Position numbers and translations under genes: made by a program. The notes under the pieces are model-generated. The model did no database searches, was not told the origin of the DNA, and saw nothing but the letters and a program-made list of their open reading frames with translations. Below are positions 20,173-30,049 of a DNA stretch of 64,000 nucleotides, piece after piece. Every line of letters starts with the position of its first letter. Position 1 is the first letter of the stretch. The stretch is taken from the NCBI GenBank assembly GCA_013339765.2, contig JABSTR010001139.1, positions 712,501 to 776,500 of the forward strand, given 5' to 3'. This stretch comes from Haemaphysalis longicornis. Lineage: Eukaryota > Arthropoda > Arachnida > Ixodida > Ixodidae.

Positions 20173-20343
20173 TGGATTTTAATGAAGCAGGATGGAAAGT
20201 TGGGCGAGTTGGTAGGTCGACATGATGTAAAAACAGCTCGGTAGGACGAAATACACGAGGAATACACGAGCGCTCGTCCTGTCCGGTTCGTTTCCTCGTG
20301 TATTTCGTCCTGCCACGCTGTTTTTACATCATGGATTTTAATG
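20173..20343 (-). mobile_element. Hairpin element 2 with 12-bp target duplication
   Basis: TGGATTTTAATG lies at 20173-20184 and 20332-20343. In the minus orientation the 147-base insert is a long hairpin (arms CATGATGTAAAAACAGC plus AGGACGAAATACACGAGGA, at 20219-20262 and 20290-20333) followed by a tail GACCTACCAACTCGCCCAAC. The layout equals element 1 at 4925-5114, though the arm sequences differ completely. Confidence 0.75.
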
Positions 20344-21078
20344 CGTTGCACTCTTACTGAGTACCCTTACAGCCAGGACCGTGTAACACCCTTCATTTAC
20401 ACAAAAATGCAGATTCGGCGGAAATGACATCTTTAATCGTTATAATAAAGCAAATAAAAAACGTTTCCCACAAATGCTTAGACAGAATCAAAAATATGCA
20501 TCGTATACATCTCCCCCCAAACCGCATATTGAATGAAAAAAGTCTGCAAAAGAACGTTCAAAATTAGAATAAAAATAGCGAAGACGAGCGAACGCTGTAG
20601 AAACCGCATTTCCACAAAAAAGGTGATTTGAACACCTTTATTCGTTATAATAGGGTAAACGGAGATAATTGGTCGGACAGAATTTCGAAAAGCCAAGAAA
20701 TAAGAAAAATAAAAAAATAATATTTTCACAAAAATAATTGGGCAAAATAAAAAGAATATGCATCTCATACATCACCCCCAGAAACAGAAGAATAAACGAA
20801 AAAAGTCCGCAAAAGAACGTTGAAAATACGAATAACGAGTATCGAAAATGAACGAACCGTGTTCCGCGTTTCAGAACCGCGAACGAAACGCGTTTCCAGA
20901 AAATTGCAGATTTTGCAGAAGGAACACCTTTAATCTTTATAATAACGTAAATGGAGATAATTTGTCGGACAGAAGTTTTAAAAACCCAGAACTAAAAAAT
21001 ATGGAATATAAAATTTTCACGAAAATGATTTGAAAAAATTAAAACTAGCATCTTACACATCCGCCGCCCCCAGAACCG
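20344..21078 (+). repeat. AT-rich satellite-like units
   Basis: Degenerate units of roughly 250 bases with recurring landmarks: TTTCCACAAAAA, GCAGATT, GGAAATGACATCTTTAATCG-like, TTATAATAGGGTAAACGGAG-like, GATAATTGGTCGGACAG, AGTCCGCAAAAGAACGTT. At least three units are visible. They continue after the MITE at 21478-21660 and recur as shorter units at 40460-41010. Confidence 0.75.
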
Positions 21079-21118
21079 AAGAATATTATGCCCACCTCCC
21101 CTCGCGGGAACCCTGGTG

Positions 21119-21475
21119 TGATGCGACGCTGAGAGGGGTTCAAGCGCACCCGGAGAGCAACCGTCGACCGAAAGGCCGCCGGAGAGCAGCACACCGGTTA
21201 TATGCGCAGCCGCACGCGCCGGCTCCAGTGCGTCTGCCGCGGCTATGACGCAACACAATACAACAGAATCCACTTTAATTCAATCCAATCCAATCCTATC
21301 CAAGCCAAGCCAAGCCAAGCCAAGCCAATCGAATCCAATCCAATGCCCCTCGCGAGAGAGTGTTCGCTATCGGAGAGGAGAGGGGGTGAGCGGAGAAGAG
21401 TGCGGACGCCAACGACGACGGACGCACGCAGTAAGGACAGGGCCGCCGACAAGAGATGCTCTCAGCGTCGCATCT
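21119..21475. mobile_element. MITE with 15-bp inverted ends inside the satellite
   Basis: GATGCGACGCTGAGA at 21119-21133 is the exact complement of TCTCAGCGTCGCATC at 21461-21475. The 357-base interior has no coding domain and includes a CCAAT/CCAAG simple repeat. It interrupts the satellite units, which resume right after. The true borders may be slightly wider (~21079-21477). Confidence 0.6.
21281..21345 (+). repeat. (CCAAT/CCAAG)n simple repeat
   Basis: About twelve pentamers CCAAT, CCTAT or CCAAG in a row, inside the MITE. Confidence 0.9.
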
Positions 21476-21477
21476 AA

Positions 21478-21660
21478 AAAACAAAATAGTCCGCAAAAGA
21501 ACGATAATAAAAAAATAGCGAAAATACGAATAAAAAATAGCGAAAATGAGCAAACCTTTTATCCCTGCATTTCCACAAAAATACAGATTTGGCGGAAGTA
21601 ACATCTTTAATCGTTACAATAGGGTAAATTGAGATAATTTGTCGAACACAATTTTGGATT
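21478..21660 (+). repeat. Satellite-like unit, continuation
   Basis: AGTCCGCAAAAGAACG, GCATTTCCACAAAAATACAG and AGTAACATCTTTAATCG, TTGAGATAATTTGTCG repeat the unit seen at 20344-21078. Confidence 0.75.
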
Positions 21661-21675
21661 TGGGCTTCTTACCGG

Positions 21676-22101
21676 TGAGGTGAGCGACGTCAGCAGCACT
21701 AGATGAACGATGTGGGGCTGTCTCCGCGTAACCAGTTACAAGTTAGGTGGTGAACGGCAGTGACAATCCAGCGGTGACCGGCGGTTGTCACAGGCAAATA
21801 ACCCTAAAGGTTAACACCGACGACTTACAACGGCGCAGATCGGCGCTGAACAGTTTGGGGTATACCTACAGTGGGGATGTAAAGCGCTTTCAGTGTTGAT
21901 ATGTGGCACAAGAGGATATATATTGCGAAACTAGTTAGTTCGTCGTGGCCACGGTCGTGGCCTTCCTCACAAACCTTTGGGGCCCTTTGCCTATCCACAG
22001 CCGCCGGTCAACGCTGGATTGTATACCGTTCACCACCTAACTAGTATACGCGCAGGCAACTCCACGTCGTTCATCCAGCGCTGCTGACGTCGCTCACCTC
22101 T
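21676..22101. mobile_element. Foldback-type MITE with ~110-bp inverted ends
   Basis: GAGGTGAGCGACGTCAGCAG (from 21676) and its complement ending at 22100, continuing inwards through GATGAACGA, TTAGGTGGTGAACGG, ACAATCCAGCG and TGACCGGCGG, form arms of ~110 bases with moderate divergence. The ~200-base interior has no gene. Long arms relative to length are typical of foldback or MITE elements. The flanks AGCAGC...GCTGCT belong to the arms, so no target duplication was assigned. Confidence 0.8.
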
Positions 22102-22409
22102 CCTTATATAATAATCTCCTACCCGATGGAGCACATCGCGTTTTTTTAATTGTGCTCCCGGAGAACAATTAACATTGTTCTCCCGGTGCAATATGTGCTC
22201 CCGAAGCACATAATGCACAAGGCAGCCCAGAAGTTAATTAAACTGGTGCATGGGTGCGGCAGCGCAATCTAGGAAAGATGGTCTTGTGGCAGAAAAAATG
22301 AAAACCGCGGTGATTTCGTATATTCACCGTTTATCACATGGTTTGAACAATGTTGCCGGACGTTGCGGGGTTAGAGTACTTTTTTCTGTTCGGTTATAAA
22401 CTTGGTAAG

Positions 22410-22850
22410 TTGAAAGGAATGAATGGTGGAAAGGAAGTTGTCCGGCCAGAAGTCTGACAGCCGTTGCAATGTTAAGCATGCTTCGCCATTTGCAACACGG
22501 GAATTGCGTACTCATTGCCATTATCATGTGATAACGTATATTGGCCAGTCAAGCAGGTGCCTCAATGTTCGACTGATGGAGCACCGGAGGTCACTCAGAA
22601 CAACCCTCATGCCCATATCACTCGGCATTGCGCGACCCACACATATAAGGACCAAGCGCAATGCTGTCCCCTTTTTGAAAATACCAGCGTATTGTGGTGA
22701 CACAATCACCAATTGACACGTGAGATAATTGAAGCTTTCTATATGAGAAAGCTTCATGTAGTACCACCTACGCGTGTGTCAGCAACGCGTCGGTGGCACT
22801 ACATGCAAATGAATTTCTGTTCTTAATCAAATGCATTAACTTAGGTGGAG
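22410..22850 (+). pseudogene. Penelope-like element C-terminal GIY-YIG endonuclease relic
   Basis: Over two or three frames the plus strand reads YSLPLSCDNVY, then IGQSSRCLNVRLMEHRRSL, HAHITRHC, CCPLFENTSVL and LTREIIEAFYMRKL followed by VSATRRW. The order (Y...GQTGRCLxxRLxEH, H...HC, C.PLF, TREIxEA) is that of the GIY-YIG nuclease of Penelope-like retroelements. The catalytic Arg-x-x-x-His-Glu-type residues RLMEH are kept, but frameshifts and stops disable it. A 25-bp hairpin (22731-22755) sits where REIIEAF is encoded. The RT part is missing. Confidence 0.8.
22731..22755 (+). repeat. 10-bp-arm hairpin inside the Penelope-like relic
   Basis: GAAGCTTTCT-ATATG-AGAAAGCTTC, located at the point where the coding sequence reads EAF. 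Confidence 0.8.
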
Positions 22851-23460
22851 CGACATCGTGTGTGTCTTCTATTTGTGGGTTGTTTGTTGAATATGTACAG
22901 TGTAATCTTGTCTTTTTCGGATCGTAATCCTGTAACCGTTGTGTTATCAAACCGCACTTTCGAGGGCACGTGTTCATTCTGAGTATATATTTGTGTTTAT
23001 GCGTAATAAAATCAGTTGCGAGTTAGCGGCGTCGTGTGTGTCTTCTCTACTGTCGTCCCGTTTGAAGCGCTACTTAACGATGTATCTCTTCAGGAGGGAC
23101 TTGTTTGCCATCACCAGGGCTGGCCCGCAGTCAGCACTTCTTCATTTTGTGTTCACACTCATGATCACCGGCACTCCTTCTGTGGATCATGGCGAGCAAT
23201 CCTCTCTCGGTCGCCATCTTGCTGTCAGCAGGCTCTTCTCCTAATTACAGGATGCGAGTGTGAGAGTGCCGGTCAGTTTGTATTTCATGATGTTCAAAGC
23301 GCGAAAAATATCCAAACGGACAGAGTAAGGGACAACAAACAAGCGCGTGTTTAATTCTCTGCCCGTGGTCCGTCTTTGCGCTGTGGGCATAAACGAATAA
23401 ATGAGCTGGGACTCGACGGTTTGACACCTCCTCGCTTACGGTCTTGCAATATTACACATA
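22851..23460. other. Possible 3' tail of the Penelope-like element; no gene
   Basis: Contains AATAAAATCAGTTGCGAG at ~23006 in the right orientation and distance to be the 3' UTR of the preceding relic. The remainder has short domain-free open frames. Confidence 0.3.
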
Positions 23461-24382
23461 CAGGAATCCCTCGTTACAGCGAAATCAATTTAGTCGAGAT
23501 ATCACTTTATTCGAAATTTTTTCTGGTACCAACCCAAACACATGCATTTTAGGTCGCATTACTCGAAGCGTACGAAGAGCTTGACCCGCTTATAGCAAAG
23601 TGGCGAGCGGAGATTGGCGACAACTCAGTGGCGAGTCAGGCTATCAACATGGCGGGTCAACGCAAGCTGGTCTTTCCCTGCGGTTTTCTCGAGCCGGTCA
23701 CGATCGATTCGCTGCATCTGACTTTACACAAACGGTGCAAATGCGTGGTAGGGTCATTGAATTTTGTTCCTTGACATTGGTCAATGGCGTGGACGCGGAC
23801 GATGCGCGAAACGCCGACACCCATAGAATCAGCAGTGTCGTAGACAGCAGGGCGCCAAAAAAAAAACCTTTTTGTCGCGAACTTAACGGACTGCACAGCT
23901 CGGGGGAAAATAGCCCAGTGATGATACAAAGCCCCCAGTGCAAAACGCGCCAGTTTTCATGATTGCGCTCAGCACCCACAATGGGCGGTTAACCGTTTTT
24001 TAGCTCAACCAACACAACCACCTCCGTTCGCGGCGCTTTCCAGCGCGAAACTCTCGAAGCGTTTTGTGAAGCCCGCACGCCCCCTATAAAAGTGGCCACT
24101 GCCACTGCCACTTTTATGTGCGGCGACCACAATGCTTGGCCAAATTGGAGCAGGCATAAGGGGTTGCTCGCGCTCAGGAAGAACTTGAAACAGCCAAAGC
24201 CTTTTTTGCACCTCTGAATAAAGTTGTGGCTCACTGAATACATTGTGCTTAGATTCCTCACAGCTGTGGCGCAATTAAAGCTCAAATGCTTCAGTTTTTC
24301 TCGAGTTGTCGCTAATATCGAAAAACCGCTTATAACAAAATTTTGGTAGTCCCGCTGGCTTTGTTATAACGAGGAATTACTG
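23461..24382. mobile_element. Non-autonomous pogo/Tigger-like element
   Basis: The left end CAGGAATCCCTCGTTACAGC and the right end on the other strand CAGTAATTCCTCGTTATAAC match in most of 24 positions and carry the CCTCGTTATAAC core typical of Tigger/pogo termini. A TA precedes the left end; the right flank is TG, so the expected TA duplication is imperfect. Inside, no DDE transposase was recognised. A second pair-like motif (TTATAGC...GCTTATAAC) occurs subterminally on both sides. Confidence 0.65.
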
Positions 24383-25126
24383 TGCATCTCTGGTTAACAA
24401 CCCCGTCATCCGCGGATCCCGACCCTCACCATAACATTAACTAGCCACGAGCCTCATATTTCGCTCTGCATGGAAGTTAGCTTTTTATGCAAATGTAGCA
24501 AATTTTCGCGAGGTTCTTTATTTGTGTAGCTATCGGCAGGCTTTTTGCTTTCGCTGTTATTTGTTACTCATTCAGCGATTCGTAATTGTTGAAGCTTGGG
24601 GCGCACAAGTTGAAAACACGAAGACACGCGCGAGGGAGGAAGCTACCAGACTGAATGAACGAGCGAGCACATCATGGAGTCGGAGGATGATTGATGACTG
24701 GCGGAGACTGTTTAGCAGTGTGTAATCGACGACATCTTCTCTCGTCGGGACTCGCTTTAGCACTGGCCCTATTAGGCCGATCGAATGAGGCTAGCCGTCC
24801 CAGAGCTACAGCAGGCAGCCTCGGCGCAGCGGTGTCAACCCAGCAGGAACAGGAGTCGCGCGTCCATTGACACGCTCGCGGCGACAGCAGCAGCAGTCAG
24901 TGGAGCGTGACGTCGCATCGCGCTCTGTCGCCTCGACGCCCGTCGATGGAGCTCGCACTCGCGACCGTTCACTCTTACCCCCACTCGCTAATGCGTTCTG
25001 CTCGCCGATACGCCCTGATGCCGACCGGAATCCACTTTACTGCGAATCAGTCTACCTCTACCAGCGAAAGCAATTTTCGTGTACGCGTCAGCAGAAGACA
25101 CCAGCCTAAATGAAAGAAATTGCTGG
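24383..25126. other. No gene recognised; CpG-rich repeat material
   Basis: GC-rich from 24760 with open frames on the plus strand (24867-25113) that lack domains. The part nearest 25127 reads as downstream SINE body in the minus orientation. Confidence 0.35.
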
Positions 25127-25200
25127 CACCACCAGGAATCGAACCTGGACCCGCATAGAGAAACGGAGCCAGAGCCCGTCGTCTTCTAAGCTGCACCCAC
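25127..25200 (-). repeat. tRNA-like SINE head
   Basis: The minus strand carries GCGGGTCCAGGTTCGATTCCTGGTGG: a perfect B box GGTTCGATTCC with a paired T-arm-like stem. A weak A-box region lies ~55 bases upstream. No matching acceptor stem, so a tRNA-derived repeat is preferred over a tRNA gene. Confidence 0.5.
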
Positions 25201-25516
25201 ACGAGGAGGCGGTGAGACAGACGGTGGGCTCAACGAGCACAGCGGCGGGTTTGCCACCTGCGCTCATTCAAAACCGTCGTGTAAAGTGCAGTCCGCATAA
25301 TGAATGATAACGCCGTTCACGTGGTTTTGATTAGCGGCGAACGGAACAGGGGCTGCGGAGGGGGAGGACGGGGAGGGCCCCTCCTTGATGGCGACACATG
25401 AGACAAGAGTGAGGAGGAGGCAGCGAGAAAGATGACGCCATAGCCGCGCGCACCGCCCTCCTCTTCACCCTTCGCCAGACGCTCCTCTCCGTTTTCTTTC
25501 TGTCATCGCTGCGGCG

Positions 25517-27211
25517 TTAAAGGAACACTGAAGTGATATGTAATCATTGCGGGATTACTAGCGCAAATTGTAGTCCGGAGTCCCCAGGCCATGTTTCGAC
25601 CACTCTAGGCGCGTTTACGCGATTTTATTTAGTAGAAAAACTAATTCGAAAACGCTGTCCTCCTCTCTTTACGCTCGCCCATTTTCTGTGGCGTTTTCGT
25701 GTGACGTCAGGAGGGGATGAGCTGGCAATTGGCTGCGCCACGGCTGCGCTACTGCACGGCTCCCCGGCCGACAGAGTCAGTCGGTCAGTCGGCCCAGCGT
25801 TTCGTCCGCCGGCCGCCGGCGGGTCGTCGCAATCAAGGAGGTTAAAAAAAAATTGCTTGGTCGCAATTCGTTCGCTTAGTTGAAACGAAGCCAGGACACG
25901 TTTGTGAATGGAAGAATGTGCCTTTCTTTACTTGGTTTGTTTGTACACTGTATCTAGCTCCAAGTCAAGGTCGCTTCACACAAGCGCTGCACATGCGACG
26001 CTTCGCTGACTGGTACGTCAGTAGGAAAATATAAGGCCTCTTGAAGGCGGGAGAAGAGTCAGCGAAGTCAATATAGGTACTAAGCAAATAAAATCAACTG
26101 ATATTTTTACCGTACAGAGTAAAACTAGGGCGCGGGAAGCACTTTTTTGCGCTGGGCGAACAGCACAGCGGTCAGCAGCACGACTACGCATCTGCGAACG
26201 CTTTTCCGTCTACGAAATGCAATTGCTAGACGTGAGCTACTGTGGAAAACTCGGGCGACGCTTACTGCACGATCGCAGTACAACAAATAGTCACCTAAGC
26301 GGCTTGAAATGCCAAAACTAAATAAAAGTGTAAACCGGTTGTACAATATATACCCTATATTAGCACAGCGTTCGCGTACCGCTTCGTAGCCTAGCAGTCT
26401 GGGGCGCTAGGAATTCCCCGCAAATGTTTTGCGAGTCACGAGTTCGAATCCCCGCGGGTACGTGCTTTTTTTTTTTGTAAGTTAACTTTTTTGTTTTTCC
26501 GCCGATGTTTTCTATATTGAGTTCACCTTTTTTTGGGGCCGCAACGTTCATGGCTACACGAACTAGTTCACAAAACGCGCGCAGGCTGGCACTGGCGCGC
26601 TAGCGAGTTCTCGTTGGCGTGCTGTTGCCATAAGCACCGACTGCTTGCAGGCAGTGGGCACAGGCCAGAATGAACAGACCCTTGGCCTGGTGCGAACACG
26701 CTTTTACGATACAGGCATGAGGGAGGCAAAGCTCCAAAAATGGGGGAAAAGCGCATGACATTTGGGCGTCTGCGGGTACGCGGAGGGCGTTCATGCACTG
26801 CGTAGGTCTCGGCTAGTGAATGCTACGACTACAAGCCGTCCTGGGAGGCTTATCTTGTGCATTTTACAGCCGACAACATGGCAGAAGCGCGGTACGATGA
26901 TTACAGAGATATTGAGAATGCCCATCCAACAAAGCCATTGGTTATGTTTTACAGAACCGAAACCGAAACCGAAACTTGTGTGATTGCCAACCTTGGGCAT
27001 CGTCCAATCACGGCGCCCCTCCTCTCAACGTCACAGCCTTAGTTGGTGCGGCCGCCGCAAACCGCGCATGGTAGTTTTTCTTCTTTCGCGCTTTGTAAAT
27101 AATTACCGATTTGTCAACCGGATAAACGATGAAAAGTGTGCTAATTTGAGCCAGTCTACGCAGTGCAAGCAAAAACGGGAGCTTGACAAATTCACTTCAG
27201 TGTCCCTTTAA
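25517..27211 (+). mobile_element. Composite repeat, copy C: TIR element of 1.7 kb
   Basis: The left end TTAAAGGAACACTGAAGTGA (25517) is the complement, with one mismatch, of the right end TCACTTCAGTGTCCCTTTAA (27192-27211). TTAA stands at both outer edges, which would fit a TTAA target site, although AA may belong to the repeat itself. The interior holds a tRNA-like module (26380-26462). Copies A (13350-14164) and B (16617-17352) are sub-lengths of the same unit including the module, so the whole unit has been mobilised. No transposase was recognised. A weak zinc-finger-like peptide on the minus strand is discussed under findings. Confidence 0.75.
26380..26462 (+). repeat. tRNA-like module in copy C
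   Basis: CCTAGCAGTCTGGGGCGC (altered A box) and GAGTTCGAATCCCCGCGGG (perfect B box) at tRNA spacing, followed by a T run. Homologous to 13350-13432 and 16861-16935. Confidence 0.65.
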
Positions 27212-27859
27212 GTCGTTTCTGCTTTCACTCTTTGTAGAGCCACGTTTGTGAATTCAAGTGAGGTCGCATGGGTAATCGTTGTCGGTGTCGTTTACAACTT
27301 CGCAGTCCAACCACCTTCATGGCGTGGATTGCAGTCAATTTATTTACCTTTGCTTTCGTGATCTCAGTCCGCCACGATTAGCTCATGATATGGTTAGAAT
27401 TTTTCTATTTTTAGGACTAGACAACAACAGTTCAATATTACACGGTTGGGACAGCGTATACTATAGGGTGTTGTGCTCTGGGTGGATGTAACGTCAAAGA
27501 TACCCCCGGCAGTTAGGTTTTGAGTAGGCATCGGGAAAATCGACATTACCAGCTCCTCAGACTGGCGGAAGGGTAGGCGGAGAAGTAAGGATGTTAGGTC
27601 ACCGAGTATGGTCACTGCAGCAAGCAATGGCTGTATCCGTCTCAGCAGCACGAGGTACGACTCCTCAAATAATTTCTGGGGTTCATAGGGGGGTTTCTCG
27701 CGCCCGGGAAAACTCAAAGAAGGCTCGAAGGAAGGCTCAAGAATGCTGTTTCTAATGAGGCCGACCTCACCTCTTCCCGACGGTTGATCCCGCGAATCGT
27801 GTGCGAGAGATAATTGTGTGGTAACCATTAAAAGAGACACCATTGACGCAAATTTTCGT
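27212..27859. other. No gene recognised
   Basis: An open minus-strand frame of 149 codons (27394-27843) shows no recognisable domain and has repeat-like surroundings. It may be part of the LINE endonuclease region suspected just to the right. Confidence 0.35.
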
Positions 27860-28100
27860 TTAAAGGCAGAAACGTTTCGGCTTTTGATCCTGGATGTCAG
27901 AAGTCAGCCATGATTCTGCGAGCATGACAATGTCAGTGTCGTTATCTTCGAGGAGACACACATGCGATAGCCTCTTTATTTGCGAGGTGGGTGCTTTGAA
28001 ATTTTGCTGGCCATTGCCAGCAGAATGGCCATATTGGGTCGGTTTGTGCCGCTTTGTTGTGACGACAGGGTTGAAGAGCAGGGAAGGCCCATACCCCCAA
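27860..28100 (-). pseudogene. Possible LINE endonuclease fragment
   Basis: The minus strand reads DTDIVMLAESWLTSDIQD near 27935-27890, resembling the (D)xxxLxETWL block of the APE-type endonuclease of Jockey/CR1-like LINEs, preceded by a stretch compatible with its N-terminus. A single motif and no metal-binding GDxN block, so this is tentative. Confidence 0.4.
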
Positions 28101-28284
28101 AACTCGAAACGAATACTTTTACATCATCTACGGATCCGGGTTCAGGGTGGTGGATAGACTTTTATCATCAATTACCAATTTATTAAAATTGGTTTTGAAC
28201 GTGGCGTTGCATTAGTGACCACAAAAGTGAGGACCTTTCTGCGCCAGTAGAGCTCGTGCCCGAGTCGATACAGTTTAGGTGCGG
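28101..28284. other. Unassigned
   Basis: No feature seen. Confidence 0.3.
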
Positions 28285-28345
28285 CGGAGCATTAGCGCAC
28301 CCAGGATTTTGGCCTAGGGGGGGGGTTTGAAATTTTCACAACAAA
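28285..28345 (+). repeat. Poly-G-bearing repeat scrap
   Basis: TTAGCGCACCCAGGATTTTG followed by a run of nine G. A similar unit in the opposite sense is at 29955-30015 (poly-G, then CCCCCCGTGGGTGCGCCACTG), and a related end lies at 34717-34775. They appear to be ends of one short repeat family. Confidence 0.45.
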
Positions 28346-29818
28346 TATAAAATATGATCATATATAAATGTAAAAATGTAAAAGAACAAATATAAAGACA
28401 AATGTAAGTAGTACAAAACAATAAAAATATATAACCAGAAAGAATAAAATATAAAAAAACTATAAAGAGCAGCCGAGTTTTTATTATTTTTTACGCGAAA
28501 AAATTACGCATTAAATCAGCCGCCATAACCTTACAATTCGCCTACAGAAGGAATATAATAATGGATGCACCTTCACATAAAAAAGAAGATAGTCTAAGCC
28601 ATTTGCCATTGCCCAAAGCCCCGAACCCAAATTTGAAAGTAGAATTGGAAGGAAGGGACGGCGGGAGATGAGGTTGCGGAGGAACTACAATTAATGCCTT
28701 CCTCACTGGTGAAGTCAAGCCAAGAGTAAAGCACGAAATCTGTTCGTATAGGCGCCGGACAGCGCCCAGAGAGCGGCACGGAGCCCGCGACACCGAGCCC
28801 CCCCTTCGGCAGATATGCGCTACACTGGGTCGGTCCCCGCAAGCCGGTAGGCTGCTGTCTCGGGGGCGCTCTTTTTTTTTGAAGCGCGGATGAAGCATAT
28901 TAGACGCCTATTTTGGGCTTAAAACGAAGCAAGAGATTGTAAAGTAATCCTGCCACATAGTGCATGTGAATGAAGAAGGATTTATTCGGTTGAACTCGCG
29001 TATAGGAAGGCATATAGAAGCCGCATAGGAGTGATGCCCAGAAGAGAGACGCTTGTACAGCTTGCCTGCGGGGCAAACCTTTCTCAAGATCAGCATGTTT
29101 CGCTTCAAAAGAAAATGTAATTTATATTGTTCAATCTACAAAAGAGGAGGCTTTGTCTGCAAATGTATCAGACGTTGCGCGATGTTTCCGCGCGGGATAT
29201 TCCAACCACGTGAGTGCACTTGCACGCGACTGCAGAACTACTAACTATAATGTTACAAACTCAGGCGATATATATAAAGGAAAACCGAACCTTTTTTTAT
29301 TCAACGGAAGAGGGAGGTCTCGTACAGCGCTTAGTATTGAAGGAAAAACAGTTGTTTAAGCTTTCAAATGAAATAAAACAACTTCGATCTGATCTTGTTA
29401 GATTTGATTTGAGGCCAGAAGGCAAGCTCGACAATACTGAGTCCCAACCTATGGGAAATTTCAGCGTCTTTTTTCTTTTTTTTTTTCTAGAAGGCGACGA
29501 ATGATTCAAATCCCGTGATGGAAGTTCCGCACAGAAGTTAAGAAAGTGGTATAATCTGGCCCTACAAAAATTGTGCGACTATTTGCGGTTTAGCGTGGGC
29601 TATGAGGCGTGCCGTAGGGGGGAGGGGGGGCTACGGAATCATTTAAAACCTCCAGGGATTCTTAAGCATTCAGAAATTTCCTGTCCAGGGACACTTTTTG
29701 GGTCAGTAAATTTTTTTCTCATTCTTTCTCATAAAATACTTCAAGTTATACGCAAGTTGGTCCTCACTGTCTTAAAAGCTCGATCCTAAAAGCTCGTGCT
29801 CTAGTTTTATTTTTTAAT
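28346..29818. other. No gene recognised
   Basis: AT-rich (28340-28560), then mixed sequence with short, domain-free open frames on both strands. Nothing supported. Confidence 0.4.
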
Positions 29819-29895
29819 GCCGATCATACAATATTCTTCTTCGAGATTTAACTGCGAATGTCCAATAATAAAAGCTTCCGAGACTACACACCGCG
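29819..29895. repeat. 77-bp segment, near-identical to 31939-32015
   Basis: GCCGATCATACAATATTCTT through AGACTACACACCGCG is present twice in the same orientation with two differences in 77 bases. The 32-kb copy lies within a minus-strand LINE fragment, where it encodes YWTFTVKSRRRILYDRR. Confidence 0.85.
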
Positions 29896-29954
29896 CTCGG
29901 TGAACTTCGGTTTCGGTTCGGTGGGAGAGGCGTGCGGAGGGGGTTGGGTCGACG

Positions 29955-30015
29955 GACATCTGAAGTGGGGGGGGGGGGTTACAACCCTTAAAAACACCCC
30001 CCGTGGGTGCGCCAC
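29955..30015 (+). repeat. Poly-G repeat scrap
   Basis: About 12 G followed by TTACAACCCTTAAAAACACC and CCCCGTGGGTGCGCCACTG; counterpart of 28285-28345. Confidence 0.45.
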
Positions 30016-30049
30016 TGCGGCGGAGAGTGGATTCGTCGAACTTCGACGT

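Noticed and set aside
27394..27843. 149-codon minus-strand ORF as a host exon
   Set aside because: No domain, no convincing splice borders, and the adjacent sequence looks like LINE endonuclease.
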